Shown: positions 45,959 through 57,429 of the stretch, piece after piece
Layout of the letters: each line of letters starts with the position of its first letter
Position numbering within the stretch: position 1 is the first letter of the stretch
Assembly: GCA_026214975.1 (NCBI GenBank)
Contig: JAOBSW010000474.1
Span: 1 to 64,000 of the forward strand
Length of the DNA stretch: 64,000 nucleotides
DNA from: Gentiana macrophylla
Lineage: Eukaryota; Streptophyta; Magnoliopsida; Gentianales; Gentianaceae
Direction of reading: 5' to 3'
Translations under genes and position numbers: made by a program
The notes under the pieces: generated by a model
Told to the model about the DNA's origin: nothing
What the model saw: only the letters and a program-made list of their open reading frames with translations
The model's database searches: none

Positions 45959-47178
45959 TTACCCGTCACCACGTGGTTGCTCGCTCAACCCCTCTCTCGC
46001 CCCACAAAGAAATAGTTTCCCGGTCTGTTTCCTCCCCCTCGAATCAGGCCGGGCCGACCTCGATGGTCGGTTTCTATCCCCACCTGGTCGATGTGTACCC
46101 CTTGTCGGCTCGAGCGGTGAGTACCACTCTGCTGCCTGGTTACTCCTATTACCATTCCTCGTGTTACCCTGGAGTCCCGACCATGTTGCTCCCGGTATCC
46201 GGCGCCGACTTGGCGGTGTTGGAGCCGTAGAAACACTCAAACCGCTCTGCGGTCCGAACTTTCCGCAGCCGTGACATCGACTGTGCACTGAACAATCTGC
46301 ACCGGGTGATTTCTCCGACACCTCTTGCGTTGATAATTTCGTGGCCGACTAGACCCCGAGAGTTACCCTCGTTGATTGACCCCCCACGCCCCTATTAAAC
46401 CGAATTTCCCGAGAAAGATGGTCGACTGGGTGATTTCCAAAATTACTCCGCTTCGCGCCTCGATTGTCCTCGAGAGACACTCTTCCTCTTATTTTTGGTA
46501 GCATATGTCGCCTTAACTTCCTTCCGAATCCTCTCAATATTGCATGCTACCTCACACATCTCCTTTAAGCTCGTGAAGCCCCTCGCTGTGCCCCCATACG
46601 ATCCCGGATCGCCAAATCTAAATACTGCTCGAACTTCACCATCTTGGCCTCTTCAATGGGCACTAGCTCGATGCATAGACCGCCAAATCAACAAACTTTT
46701 CGTAATATTCTTGGACCGTCATATCCCCTCGCCGGAGATTGTCGAACTCCACTGCAACTCTTTCCTTTTGATTCAGGGAAGAGTTCACGCCAGAACTCTT
46801 GTTTAAACTCAGTCGCTTCGGTGGTACCACCATCGACTCCCTTGCTCGTTTTGCCCCGAGCCAACCTATCCTTGTTGGCACCCCACCACAAATCAGCTCA
46901 CAACCAAGTAGTAAGCGGCTTGGTCGACTTTCGATTCCTCTCGACAGCCCAGAGTGGCGAAGATCTTCTCGAACTCTCTAATCCACGCGCCAAGGCCCTT
47001 AGGGTCTCCTTACCGTCAGATCGACTAGGCCGTTGTTGGCTCACACCCTGGTCATGCCGGTGGATGACCCCTGAGAACGGTCTTCCATCAACTTATTAAC
47101 CGCTTGAATCAGATCTTGATTCATCTTGACCAACTGATCAATCAGCTGATCTCTCTCGTTTCCATTTCTAGGAGGCAT
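45959..47178 (-). pseudogene. Gypsy B gag
   Basis: Start at the ATG complementary to 47176-47178, giving PPRNGNERDQLIDQLVK as in gypsy A. Capsid pieces at 46663-46891 include TEFKQEFWRELFPESKGKSC and MTVQEYYEKFVDLAVYASS (retrotransposon gag family). A Cys-rich nucleocapsid lies near 46230-46310 (CHGCGK readable). Many frame breaks occur at the C-rich and CAG/CTG-containing positions. Confidence 0.82.
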
Positions 47179-47412
47179 AGCTAAAGCTACGAAGATAAAC
47201 AATCACTTGTTTAGTTATCATAACAATTACTATTCACATATACTTGTACTTGTTGTCTAAAATAGTTTCAACATATAGCCACATTTCCACATACACCAGT
47301 ACTTATCAAGCAACTCCTACATAGGACTCTATACCTACCCCACACATCCTCACAGTGTTTATTTTAGTGAATTTATTCCTAAGGTTCATTTTAGGTGGTG
47401 GTCCCGAGTCGA

Positions 47413-47425
47413 TGTCTCGATACCA
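47413..47425 (-). other. Primer binding site of gypsy B (tRNA-Met type)
   Basis: The minus strand reads TGGTATCGAGACA, starting four bases from the LTR end at 47429. It is the same site as in gypsy A with one small difference (GAGACA versus GAGAGA). Confidence 0.88.
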
Positions 47426-47428
47426 CTT

Positions 47429-49565
47429 TGTAACACCCGGTTTCAATCCCGCCGGCCTCCGGTATTGGTCACCGTAGTGCCACTCATCACGACACACAGT
47501 TGTGGCAGTAACATTCAACATTCTACAACAGAGAGAAATTAAACATCCACCATTCATTATTTAAAATGTAAAATGAGTGCCATCTCTTATCAAAAGGTGA
47601 GAACATGCGGAACAACAATAAAACTTAAAGTTTCATAAATCTGACAAAGTGGAAAGTAAATAGTTGTCTATAACTACGTGGCTCTCAAGACCGCGACATT
47701 CCCAAAGAACGAGCAATCAATCCAAGGACTACTCGCTAAGAGTCTGCTCCCCAAAACGGATCATAGCAGGATCAACAAAAATAGAAACTGTCAACTAAAC
47801 GTTGAGTAAGGATAAATCTAGTATGCGTAAGATGAAAGTTGTTAACAAAATTAGGAAAGCTTCCAAAACAGATATCAAAACCAAGACAAAGCAAATACAA
47901 CCAACACATAGAAGATACAATCCATCACACTAACTCAACCTAATCTAAAGAGATGTGCACATTCCTAAGGGTCATCCAATGGTACCATTACTAAAATGGT
48001 CCATAACGCATCTTTGGGTGCAAGGATTTCTCTCCCGGTTATCGGATTCGGGGTTACCCTATCCGGCCCAACATTTCAACTGTCTGCAACTCCCCAAACA
48101 CGCTAAGGTCATTAAAGTTGTAAGGAAACCTTCCCGGGTTATGGCTTTGGGAGCTACCCTATCCGGCCCAACCATTACGGTGTACAACTTCAATGCCCAA
48201 AACCAAGTTCCATCATAACAGCAAGATGCTTGACTCAGTAAACATAACTCACAACCATTTTATAAGGCTAGACAACAATCCACAAAGAAAGAAAAAGGAA
48301 AACAAGCTAGACATCAATTTAAGGCCTGGACGCCCGTCTGGACTTTATGGACGCCCGTCTGCAGGTAGACGCCGTCCAGATAGTTCGGACGCCGTCCACC
48401 AAACCAATTTACATCTCGTATCCAATCAGACTGGACGCCCGTCCGATAAGGTCGACGCCCGTCCAATGAACCAATTTTACATCCTCAGATCGAATCCACC
48501 CCAGACGCTCACCAAACGCCCGCCACACTCGGGAAGCTGGCTGGACGCCCGTCATTCAGGACTGACGCCCCGCCCACTGGACTTCAAAGAAACCCTAAAA
48601 CGACTCAACATGATCTCCTTCGCTTCTCGTGCAACAACAAAGAAGAAACAACACAACAAACACATAATTCCTTATCTCAGAGATACCATAACATCATAGA
48701 CTTCTAAACCCAAGTATCGATACACTAAATTGGATGTTTAACATCCCCAAAACCTTTTTCCCACACATAATTACATCATCCTGTGATTATCAAGCATTAT
48801 AATTTCTGTTTCAAAACATAATTACAAATCATCTACACCCTCTAAAACACAGTAAAATAGTCCCAACTTACGCTTAAAACTTTGAACGACAATACCAAGC
48901 ATCCAAGAAATCATACACAACCCTGCATATGCTTAAAAACTTCATCTTTTAAACCAAACGAACACGTAAACCATAGAAATATCCTTACCGTCGCTGCGTT
49001 TCTTGAAGGATCTTGCTAATGAATTAACACCGTTCTTCTATGAAGCTTGAATTTATATCTATAGGAAAAGGAGGATAACACAATTACATCAAAATCCTGA
49101 TGAACCAAGAGTACGCCCTAGAATTCGAAACCACCTTCTTCCATACGCATAATTGGATCGGCCATGGCCTTTGGCCGGCCGATCGTCATGCTCGAATTGT
49201 AGGAAGCGAGAAAACGACACTTACCGACGATAGTGACGGCGACAAAATCCATAACCCCAATGAGAGGTCTCTCTCCTTCTACTTCACAGGGGAGGCGGCG
49301 GCAATAGGGGGGAGGAAGGAGATGTCTCACGTGTTTTAGGAAAAGAAAGGTGGAGAGGAAAAGAAATTAAAAGATATCCTCTAAATGCCAAACCTTTCTT
49401 TTTAATTAAGGAATTATATAAAATATCCCTTTTAATTATTAATCAGCCCTTTAAAGTACCCATTTTAATTATATAAAAAAAATATCCAACTGGTAAACAT
49501 CTCGATTTCGCAAGTTGTTGGACTTTGACTAATCAGTTAGGGAGTCGAAAATTCGGGATATTACA
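47429..49565 (-). repeat. Gypsy B 5' LTR
   Basis: 2137 bp with ends tgtaacaccc and gatattaca. The right flank is ccgtg, identical to that of gypsy A (7565) and unlike gypsy B's left flank acaac. Motif cluster GGACGCCCGTCC at 48325-48590. Confidence 0.95.
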
Positions 49566-50431
49566 CCGTGACCCCCAATCATCGGAAGAGTCAAAAGCAA
49601 TGATTACTACCTTTCATGTGAAGCAGTTACCGTGTAACTTACAATCCTATTGCTGTAATAATATTCATACGATCGTATCTCGAGTGTCGATACATTAATG
49701 ATCGTATCTTATAATCTGAATATCATGCTCTCTCGGGATAACACATTTACTCCCACTTTGTAAAGATTCTCGAGAGCTAGACATTCCTTATAAGAAGGCC
49801 ATTTTGGATATTCAATCCCAATCATAGGATACGCGATTCCCGGACGACCAATCATATATACTCCGCATGCTTCAATATCATACCCAATCACTACTGCATG
49901 ATCTCCCCGTGGTTAGAAGAAATCTCAATAGTGTCAAAGCATGACAATCCACACCGTGATGCCATGAAGACTCCGGTCAAAAGGATAACTACACAACCGC
50001 CACATAGTGTGACACTTAATGTAAGTGGAGTCGATCTAACGCATTTTAATCTCTAATACACGTCCACGCATAGCCAAGTGTCTCTACACTTCGATAGCGA
50101 GAACTATCCCTACCTTCTAAAAGATAGAAGACATCCAATACGTGCTAGTCTGATTATACTATCAATGTCCCATTTGATAATATGTAAGACTAGAGACATT
50201 TAAGTACCAATCTTGTTATAGTGATTAAAGACCTCATCCTCTATCACAGATTTACACTAGGGACGTTACTATATATATATACAACAAATAACATGAAGAT
50301 AAACAATATAAAATAACATAAGTGCTTTTATTAATCATAATAAAGTTATTACATGAACTAAATAGACTGTAAATGACCCGACCCGGTCGGATCCGGTCCA
50401 ACCTGATTGGGTTTAAGACACCTTTCCAACA
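49566..50431 (-). repeat. Copia G-type LTR remnant, copy 2
   Basis: Second copy of 7565-8424, with the same left truncation point at the gypsy boundary and the same right end (cctttccaaca). Its first ~430 bp also repeat 39918-40345 to the left of gypsy B. Confidence 0.88.
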
Positions 50432-52072
50432 ATTTATACTATTTCATTATGTTTATACATATGATAAATGGATTTAATGTTATTATATATTCTGTTAATC
50501 AATATGAGTCATTTTGTGACTGTATATATGATAACGTCCCTACTGTCAAACTATGAAAGAGAAATCATAATAGCTAGTGATTATGGTTGATGAGATCTCG
50601 ACTCACTTTAAAAGGTTTGATACTTAAACGTCTTTAGTCAAATATACCGTCAAACGTGACATTGATGGTACGATTAGACTAGCACGTATTGGATGTCTTC
50701 TATCTTTTTGAAAGTAGGGATAGATCTTGTCTATCAAAGTGTAGAGACACTTGGACTGTACGTGGATGTGTATTAAAGAATGCGTACGCTAGACTGACCC
50801 ACTAACTTTATTAAGTGTCACATTATGTGGTAGTCGTGTAATTATCCTAAGACCGGAGTCTTCATGGCATAAGGATATTGTAATTATCCTTCTTTGACAC
50901 TCGACGTACGACTGCATGGATATTGTAACGGTGAAAGGATTCTATTTATACGGTAACTGTTTCACCTGAGAGGTAGTAGTCATCGCTTTTGACTCTTCTG
51001 ATGATTGGGGGTCACGGTGTGTTGTTAGACGTAATTCCATGATCGTTAGGCATGAAGGGCCTTTTTTTAATTTGCACTTTGTGTCTACGACCAATATATT
51101 CGAAAGCCTATCGGGTCAAACTCATAAGAACATCTAGCCGGATTAAAATGCGGTTATATTGATAACCAAATAAGGAAAGTTTTATCTCGACTATAAAGTG
51201 TTATAGTGATAAATTAATATGATGGTATTTATTTATTATGAATAAATTAAATACTAGATATTCATTATGTTGATTAATTAAATATACATGGTTGATGTAT
51301 AAGTCAAAATTATTTGTGTATATTGATACACTAGCATTTTGAAAATTAATTGATCATACTATTATATTAATTAAGAATATTCCGGGAGCCGATATACATC
51401 TATATGTGGCGCAATATTGTGTATTGAAAAACATTTGCATTGTGCAAATTAATTAATAGTATTACAATATATTGATATTACATATTAATAGATTTATGAA
51501 GAATAAATTTATAGTAATGAGAAAAAGATAATAAATATTAGAATTGACAATATCTTGGAAATATTTAATATGAGATATTAAATTAAATGAGATAATTCAA
51601 TCAAAGATACTTTCCATATTTTATTTGGAAAATGCTTTATTTCTCATTAATATACTATGAAGCTTCTCCCAATCAAATTGTGGCACAGTTGGGGCGCCAC
51701 ATTCTCCTATAAAAGAAAGAGGTTGGCTAGCTCTTTTGTATATCATATTCGTAAGAGTTCTAATTTACAAAATAAACGAGAGCTTCTTAGAGAGTTTTAG
51801 AGAGATAAGGGCGGTCTAGCAACCGGATTCTTCTAGTTCTTATCCAAGGAGGATTCCTACGAGGTGCTCGTGTGGATATTTATAGAGGTCGGAAACGTGT
51901 ACGGCTCACGCACTTCTACTCTCCTTAGACGGTCAAAGAGTTGATCTTTTTGATCAAGCAAGGTAACCACCGTCTACTAACTTTATATGTTTGTTGCTTA
52001 AACGAAGTCGGTCCTGGTTAAAAGGAAATAATTTTTTGAATGCCGTTGCGTTCCCGCATAGATTTCCTAACA
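50432..52072 (+). repeat. Plus-oriented Copia LTR, copy 2
   Basis: Second copy of 8425-10070. It has a TATA box at 51708-51715 and ends gatttcctaaca. Bases 50432-51015 form an imperfect inverted repeat with 49566-50431. Confidence 0.78.
51708..51715 (+). promoter_or_regulatory. TATA box of plus-oriented Copia LTR, copy 2
   Basis: TATAAAAG in the same context as 9711-9718, about 360 bp before the LTR end. It points into Copia D antisense to its genes. Confidence 0.55.
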
Positions 52073-52640
52073 TTCAATCCATACAAGGTCCTCTTCAACT
52101 TGCACACAAAATCATCCTTGCTAGGAACTTGAAATCCCTCTGGCTGAGTCATGTATATATCTTTATCTACCTCACCATGTAGAAAAGTTGTCTTCACATC
52201 TAACTGCTCAAGTTCATGATCCTGTTGTGCCACTATTTCTAGCAACACTCTGATTGAAGTGCGTCTGACCACTGGTGAGAATATATCATCAAAGTCTACC
52301 CCTTCTTTCTGACTAAATCCTCTTGCAACCAAACGGGGTCAAAGCCAAAAAGGCTACTCTGATGAGTAGCATCATGTTATGATCTTATACATCCTAGGTC
52401 TTCCCATTCCTTCATCCACTTGCAAGTAACAACTCTCATATCGCTTGGATATTTAACTAAATCCCAAGTCGATTCTTCATTAATGACTCCAATCGATGGT
52501 TTAGAACATGTCATCGCACTGTAAGTAGAAGGTTCAAAACCATCCACTTCTTCTGCCACTTGAAGTGCATATCCAACCATATCATCAAAACATACCTCTT
52601 GGGAGGTACCACAACATTTTATCTTCTAGCTCTACTGATA
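52073..52640 (-). pseudogene. Copia D reverse transcriptase N-terminal part, copy 2
   Basis: The frame 52018-52332 reads MVARGFSQKEGVDFDDIFSP, VVRRTSIRVLLEIVAQQDHE and QLDVKTTFLHGEVDKDIYMT, ending KRTLYGL at the LTR junction at 52072. This is RT fingers and the first catalytic Asp (QLDVKT). The frame 52377-52580 holds the pre-RT block TWDLVKYPSDMRVVTCKWMK. The YVDD box and RNase H are missing because the element is cut here. Confidence 0.9.
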
Positions 52641-52959
52641 GCTATACTCTGCTGACTAATGTTCGTTCGATGATCTACTGATCTTTGTTCCACAGACTGG
52701 CTTGGATCAGACTCTAGTTCAGTCAGATCAGATTAGTTCTGACTTGGATCAGCTGATTGTTGCATTTCAGCTGACTCCACTTGAAGTTCCACCTGTTTCT
52801 CAGCCCTCTCAGATTAAGCACTGGTTTCTGATTCAGCAGACCTCCCCACTGATGAGTTAATCATAGAATTTTCATCAAAGATCACATCTCTACTGAGCAT
52901 GATCCTGGACTCTGCTGATGACCAAATTCCATAACCCTTAACTCTATCACCATACCCCA

Positions 52960-53751
52960 CAAACACTCATTTCTTGGTCCTTGGTTCCAGCTTCACTTCA
53001 CTTACATGATAGTAAATTGTGCTTCCAAAAACCCTTAGAACTGAGTAGTTAGCAGGCTTGCCTGACCACATCTCAAATGGTGTCATGAGATTGATCCCTG
53101 TGTGAGGACTCCTGTTGATTAAGTAGCATGTTGTGGTTACAACCTCTACCCAAAATCTCCTTGATAAACCAGTATTAGAGAGCATACATCTTGCCCTCTC
53201 CAGAAGAGTTTGATTCATCCTCTCAGCTACACCATTCTCTGTGAGGGTATTCTCGATCGTATGATGTCTGGAAATACCCTCATCCTTACATAATGTATCA
53301 AACTTTGACCAGCAGAATTCCAGACCATTATCTATTATGAGCCTTTTGATTTTCTTTCCTGACTGATTTTCCACTATAGCCTTCCACTGCTTGAAACTAT
53401 TGAATGCCTCACTCTTGTGCTTCATCATTACCACCCAAGTCATTCTTGAATAGTCATCTTTGAATGACACAAAATAACTGTGACCACCCAATGATTCCAC
53501 CTTTGATAGGCCCCAGCATCAGAATAGATATAATCAAGTGATGCCTTTGTACTGTGTTTGCCTGCTGAGAACCTGCTTCTACGTAGCTTCCCAAACACAC
53601 AGAGCTCACAAAAATCCAGTGTCTTGACCTTATATCCCCCAAGAAAACCTGCTGAAGAAAGGACTTGCATTCCTCTTTCACCCATGTGACCAAGTCTCAT
53701 ATGCCACTCTCGAGTCTCTTTGTGGACGGATGAGCTGGCCGAGGATGCCAC
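52960..53751 (-). pseudogene. Copia D integrase, copy 2
   Basis: Two overlapping frames. 53440-53751 carries the zinc part (HKETREWHMRLGHMGERGMQ, LDFCELCVFGKLRRSRF) and the first Asp region LDYIYSDAG. 52967-53500 carries SFKDDYSRMTWVVMMKHKSE, the second Asp in LIIDNGLEFCWSKFDTLC, the Glu in TENGVAERMNQTLLERARCM and the C-terminal NRSPHTGINLMTPFEMWSGK. One shift near 53500 separates them; otherwise the domain is complete. Confidence 0.92.
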
Positions 53752-54190
53752 AACCCAGATTCACATACAGTGGTGCCTTGTAATATAAACAAGGTTCCTT
53801 CTTGATATCTTTGAGGACCACAATTTGAATCTTTGTAGACATTCAGCTCTCCACATTCTCCCTTGAAATTGAACCCTTTGTTGTCCAGTAGACTAAGAGA
53901 TACCAAATTCTTGGTCATTTATGGAACATGTCTAACATCTTTCAGTGTGCAGAATCTTCCATCATCTGTCCTTAACTTGATTGAGTCAATTCCCACTATC
54001 CTGCAGACCTTGCTATTTTCCATAGAAATATGACCACCATCTATCTGTTCATAAGTAGAAAACCACTCCCAGTGGGGAAAAATATGATAGGATGCTCCAG
54101 AATCTAAGATCCAAACATCAACATAATGTGTTAAATCCCCAGCAACTCGAACCAGATCCTCATCAGAATGCTTAGCAGCCAAAGCTGCTG
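53697..54190 (-). pseudogene. Copia D protease and gag-pre-integrase start, copy 2
   Basis: The frame 53919-54182 contains YVDVWILDSGASYHIFPHWE, the Copia protease site DSGAS(Y/W)H, and RIVGIDSIKLRTDDGRFCTL, ending DVRHVP at 53919. A stop at this point is followed by MTKNLVSLSLLDNKGFNFKG in the next frame (53697-53918). Confidence 0.9.
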
Positions 54191-54936
54191 TGCCAGAATT
54201 GCTCTCCTGCTGCCTTTTCTTCTTTGGACAATTGGACTTTCAATGCCTCTACTCTTTACAGTAATTACAGACATCTGTGGCTCTAGGACCTTTGGACTTT
54301 ATGCATTTTTCCTTCCCAGTCTTCTGTTCATATCATTTCCCATTGCTACTGACTATTAGTCCAGCAGCCTGACTGTCTGTCCCTACTAACTTGTGTCTAA
54401 GCTCCCTGGCATTCAAGGCTTCCCTTACATCCTCTAAAGCCATTGTATCCTTCCCAATTATGAAGGACTGCACAATGTTTTCAAATGAACTTGGTAATGA
54501 CACCAACATAATTAGGGGTGCATCTTCATCTTCAATTTTAACATCAATATTTTTGAGATCAAGTAATATTGTGTTCAGCTGATCTAGATGTTCCCTCAGC
54601 CGACCTTCTTCATGCATCCTCAGACTAAATAGCATCTGCTTCAGCAGGAACTTGTCAGTCAATGACTTAGTCATATACAAGCTTTCAATCTTTGCCGACA
54701 ACTTGGCTGCTGTGTCTTCCTCAAAAACATCAGTGATAACATCATCAGATGAGCACAACATGATGGTTGAGTGTGCTTTCTCTTCCAGACTGGCATAATC
54801 TGCTGAACTGGCATCTTGTTTACCAAATAAAGGAGTCCATAACACTTGTTGTTTTAACAAGGCCGCATCTTGATTTTCCACAGACTAAAAGTTTTCTTCC
54901 TGTAAATTTATCAATTTTTATGTTAACCGCAGACAT
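54191..54936 (-). pseudogene. Copia D gag, copy 2
   Basis: Start at the ATG complementary to 54934-54936 (SAVNIKIDKFTGRK). After one break, the 182-codon frame 54333-54881 gives most of a UBN2-type gag (AAKLSAKIESLYMTKSLTDK, MRMHEEGRLREHLDQLN-like block, LPSSFENIVQSFIIGKDTMA, LEDVREALNARELRHKLVGT). A zinc knuckle with CNYCKE is readable near 54240-54275, interrupted by a stop. Confidence 0.9.
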
Positions 54937-55038
54937 CTTTCTTGCCAAAGATCACAACTTTTATCACAAAGTCCTAGCACCGGTGATGGTCTTGCTGAAG
55001 ATAAAGGTTGTCCGTACAGACGATTCCTAGAAACAAAC

Positions 55039-55050
55039 GCTCTGATACCA
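55039..55050 (-). other. Primer binding site of Copia D (tRNA-Met type)
   Basis: The minus strand reads TGGTATCAGAGC, a perfect match to the standard site, three bases inside the LTR end at 55054. In copy 1 (about 13033-13041) the same site is shortened to a form lacking the CTG and CCAG bases. Confidence 0.92.
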
Positions 55051-55053
55051 GTT

Positions 55054-55670
55054 TGTTATAAAAGGATAGGGAATCCAGATACAAAAATAACAGAAACAAG
55101 AAGAACCCAGGATTTAACGTGGTTTCAAGCGTTGTGCCGACTACTCCACTGACAGAAAAAAGATATTTTACTATGCACTGAAATTCAGGCGGACTACACA
55201 CATTACGATGATCAATACAGTTGGTATTTATAGGCACAGATCCCTAAACCCTAACCGCCAAGAATCGTTGTCGGATTGCCATACATGCCCCAGATGTTGA
55301 ATAACTCTGCTGACCCTACTCAGCAGATCATTGCCCAGATGTAGAACTCAGCTGCATCCAAAACCTCAGCAGACCCTCAGCAGGTTGCTGACACCAGAAG
55401 AAACTCAGCAGACTTCCCAGCTAACTTTCACAGACTTGTATACACTTCTTAGCTGACTATCAGATTAGTTCTACCAGATGTAGAGTTTAAGTCACTTTAG
55501 TGACAATATGTGTGTCTCTATATATAGATTAATTAATTAATTTGATGTACTTTGCAAATTAATTAATTAATTAATTTGCTGACCCTCAGATGTAGATTTG
55601 GGCTGATTTAATTAATTTGCTGTACTTTGCATCTATCTTTGCACAAAAAACTTTTGCAGAAGAGCTAACA
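55054..55670 (-). repeat. Copia D 5' LTR, copy 2
   Basis: 617 bp, ends tgttataaaagg and agagctaaca on the plus strand; minus-strand TATA at 55225-55232. It keeps CAG/CTG sites that are altered in 13044-13658. Confidence 0.88.
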
Positions 55671-56223
55671 CATCCCTTTCTCTGAATATTTTATATTTTA
55701 TATTTTATATTTTAGAAAATGATAGAGTTACTCCCTCAGATTTATACCATTTTTACATCTAACAAAATCTTCTGGTTGTGATTGTTTCATGTTTTTCTAA
55801 TTTTTTTACGAGGGGAATATATGTGGTAAGATGATGACCGAATGATGTGGACTTGAGGGAATAACTCTTTCACCCATATACATACATACATATATATATA
55901 TGAAAGTCCAAACAATCTGTTCAAATTATAGCTACTAAAAAACATTAAAAAAAAGAGGAAGTTAGTTAAGAGAAGGAATGATATAAGGTCTTTTGTCAAT
56001 TTCTTGTGGTTTGGAATAGTGTTTGTATTGTGTTGATGAATTATTCGAGGTATCTTCATCTTTAATTATTATGCTTCCGTAATCCGTATACCTTTGATGG
56101 TATGTTTTATCGCTTCTTATCCAAGTCAATGCTAGGATAAATGTATTGTTAATTGAATCATGTAACCAGTAATTCAAAACTAGAATATGTAGTATGATAA
56201 ATCTATATGTGTGATTACAAAAG

Positions 56224-56308
56224 CAGATGTAATTTCTGCATCTGCCGTCTTAGCGACAGGTCGTGCCATCGTCCAGGAGGCATATCAGAACTGCAACCAA
56301 TTGTTCTG
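56224..56308 (+). other. Candidate internal exon of an unknown host gene
   Basis: An 85-bp stretch flanked by a possible acceptor (acaaaag) and donor (ctg|gtcagt), open in the frame reading ADVISASAVLATGRAIVQEA and YQNCNQLF. I do not recognise the protein. It is only present in the longer copy of the spacer. Chance is a real alternative. Confidence 0.25.
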
Positions 56309-56539
56309 GTCAGTTAATTCTGATTTCCTGTATTAATTTGCATGATTTTAGTCTAGCCAATTATTTATATACCTTCGTATACTAGTTTCCGAAGTTGCCT
56401 CAAGTAGAAGGAACGGTTAGGACGTAGGATTTTAGATCGCATGGTTAAACTACACCGTTCAAGGTTGTTTCCTTCGTGAGGTTTTCCACCTAAGAGTGGG
56501 GAACCCATAAAGTAGGTTAATGCATTTTGATTAAAAAGA

Positions 56540-56870
56540 CCAACTTTCATGATATGACTGTGACGGCGCTCAACCGCTCCAAATTGTTCAAGAGATTGTG
56601 GACGGGATAAACAATGTTGAATTCCAAGCGGGAGAAAATAATTAGTATGTATGTGAAATTCACCGCTCGCATCTGTTTGGATAGGCTTGATTTTAGTATT
56701 AAATTGTCGCTCGACAAATGACTGAAATACGAGAAATATTCTGCAACGTGAGACTTAACTTTACTCAGATAAATCCATATAAAATTGGAAAAGCCATCCA
56801 CAAAGCTGACATTATAAAGTTGGAAGTTAGACCATGGTGCGTGTAAAATAGAGGAGCCGTGATGAGTCAT
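56540..56870 (-). pseudogene. Degenerate Copia integrase relic
   Basis: The 107-codon minus-strand frame contains YNVSFVDGFSNFIWIYLSKV and KSHVAEYFSYF, which align by eye with the integrase core block around the first catalytic Asp of Copia elements (usual form FVDDFSRFTWIYLLK). The later part has drifted. It belongs to neither D, E nor G closely. It lies only in the longer copy of the spacer. Confidence 0.7.
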
Positions 56871-56885
56871 ATTGTGTGAGGCACC

Positions 56886-57066
56886 GAGAGATTTTATTGT
56901 ATAATGGTCGTAGGAAGGTTATACCAAGTGGTATACATTCGAGCCTCTCATTTTTACTCTCTTTTATATAATACACTTTTATCGTGTGTGAGAGGTTAGA
57001 AATGAGTGGTTGTAATGCATGCCACTTGGTAAAACCTTCCTACAACGGTTGTATTTTAAAATTTCA
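56886..57066. mobile_element. 181-bp MITE-like element with ~55-bp terminal inverted repeats
   Basis: Left end gagagattttattgtataa, right end (reversed) tgaaattttaaaatacaac. The arms share a core gtaggaaggtt(a/t)taccaagtgg in inverted orientation. Both sides carry the 11-bp direct repeat tgtgaggcacc (56875-56885 and 57067-57077). The long inverted arms and the 9-11 bp duplication suit a Mutator-like (MULE) non-autonomous element. Confidence 0.8.
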
Positions 57067-57429
57067 TGTGAGGCACCTTTTCTTCTCTTCAAAGGCTGCA
57101 CCTTTCACGACAGCTTCCATGGCTACTGCTGGGCCAGGCTCCTCCCCCGCTTCCAAATCTCTCCTCTTCTCCTTCAATTATTGCTTTTAATCCAGCCATT
57201 CAAGCCCCTCTCAAGTTCCCGCTCATTCACCAAACAGCAATCGAAAAGGAAAACCCATAAATCTTTCGCCGGCATCAAATCGTCTTCCTCCTCCGCCTCT
57301 AATGTCGAATTCTTCATCTCTCAGCAAACCACCGACATTGCTGCTTGTCCTCCTCTTCTTTCCCTCCGATCTGCGGCGGCCATAGCCCTATGGCCAATCT
57401 ACTCACTCTCTCCTCATCCTCTTCGCTAG
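57019..57429 (+). pseudogene. Possible host-gene 5' exon fragment, copy 2
   Basis: A 136-codon frame with Ser-rich and basic sequence (FTKQQSKRKTHKSFAGIKSS) resembling an organelle targeting peptide; the other frame has MATAGPGSSPASKSLLFSFN from 57118. The first 16 codons lie within the MITE, so the real start, if any, is downstream. I do not recognise the product and see no conserved downstream domain. Confidence 0.25.
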
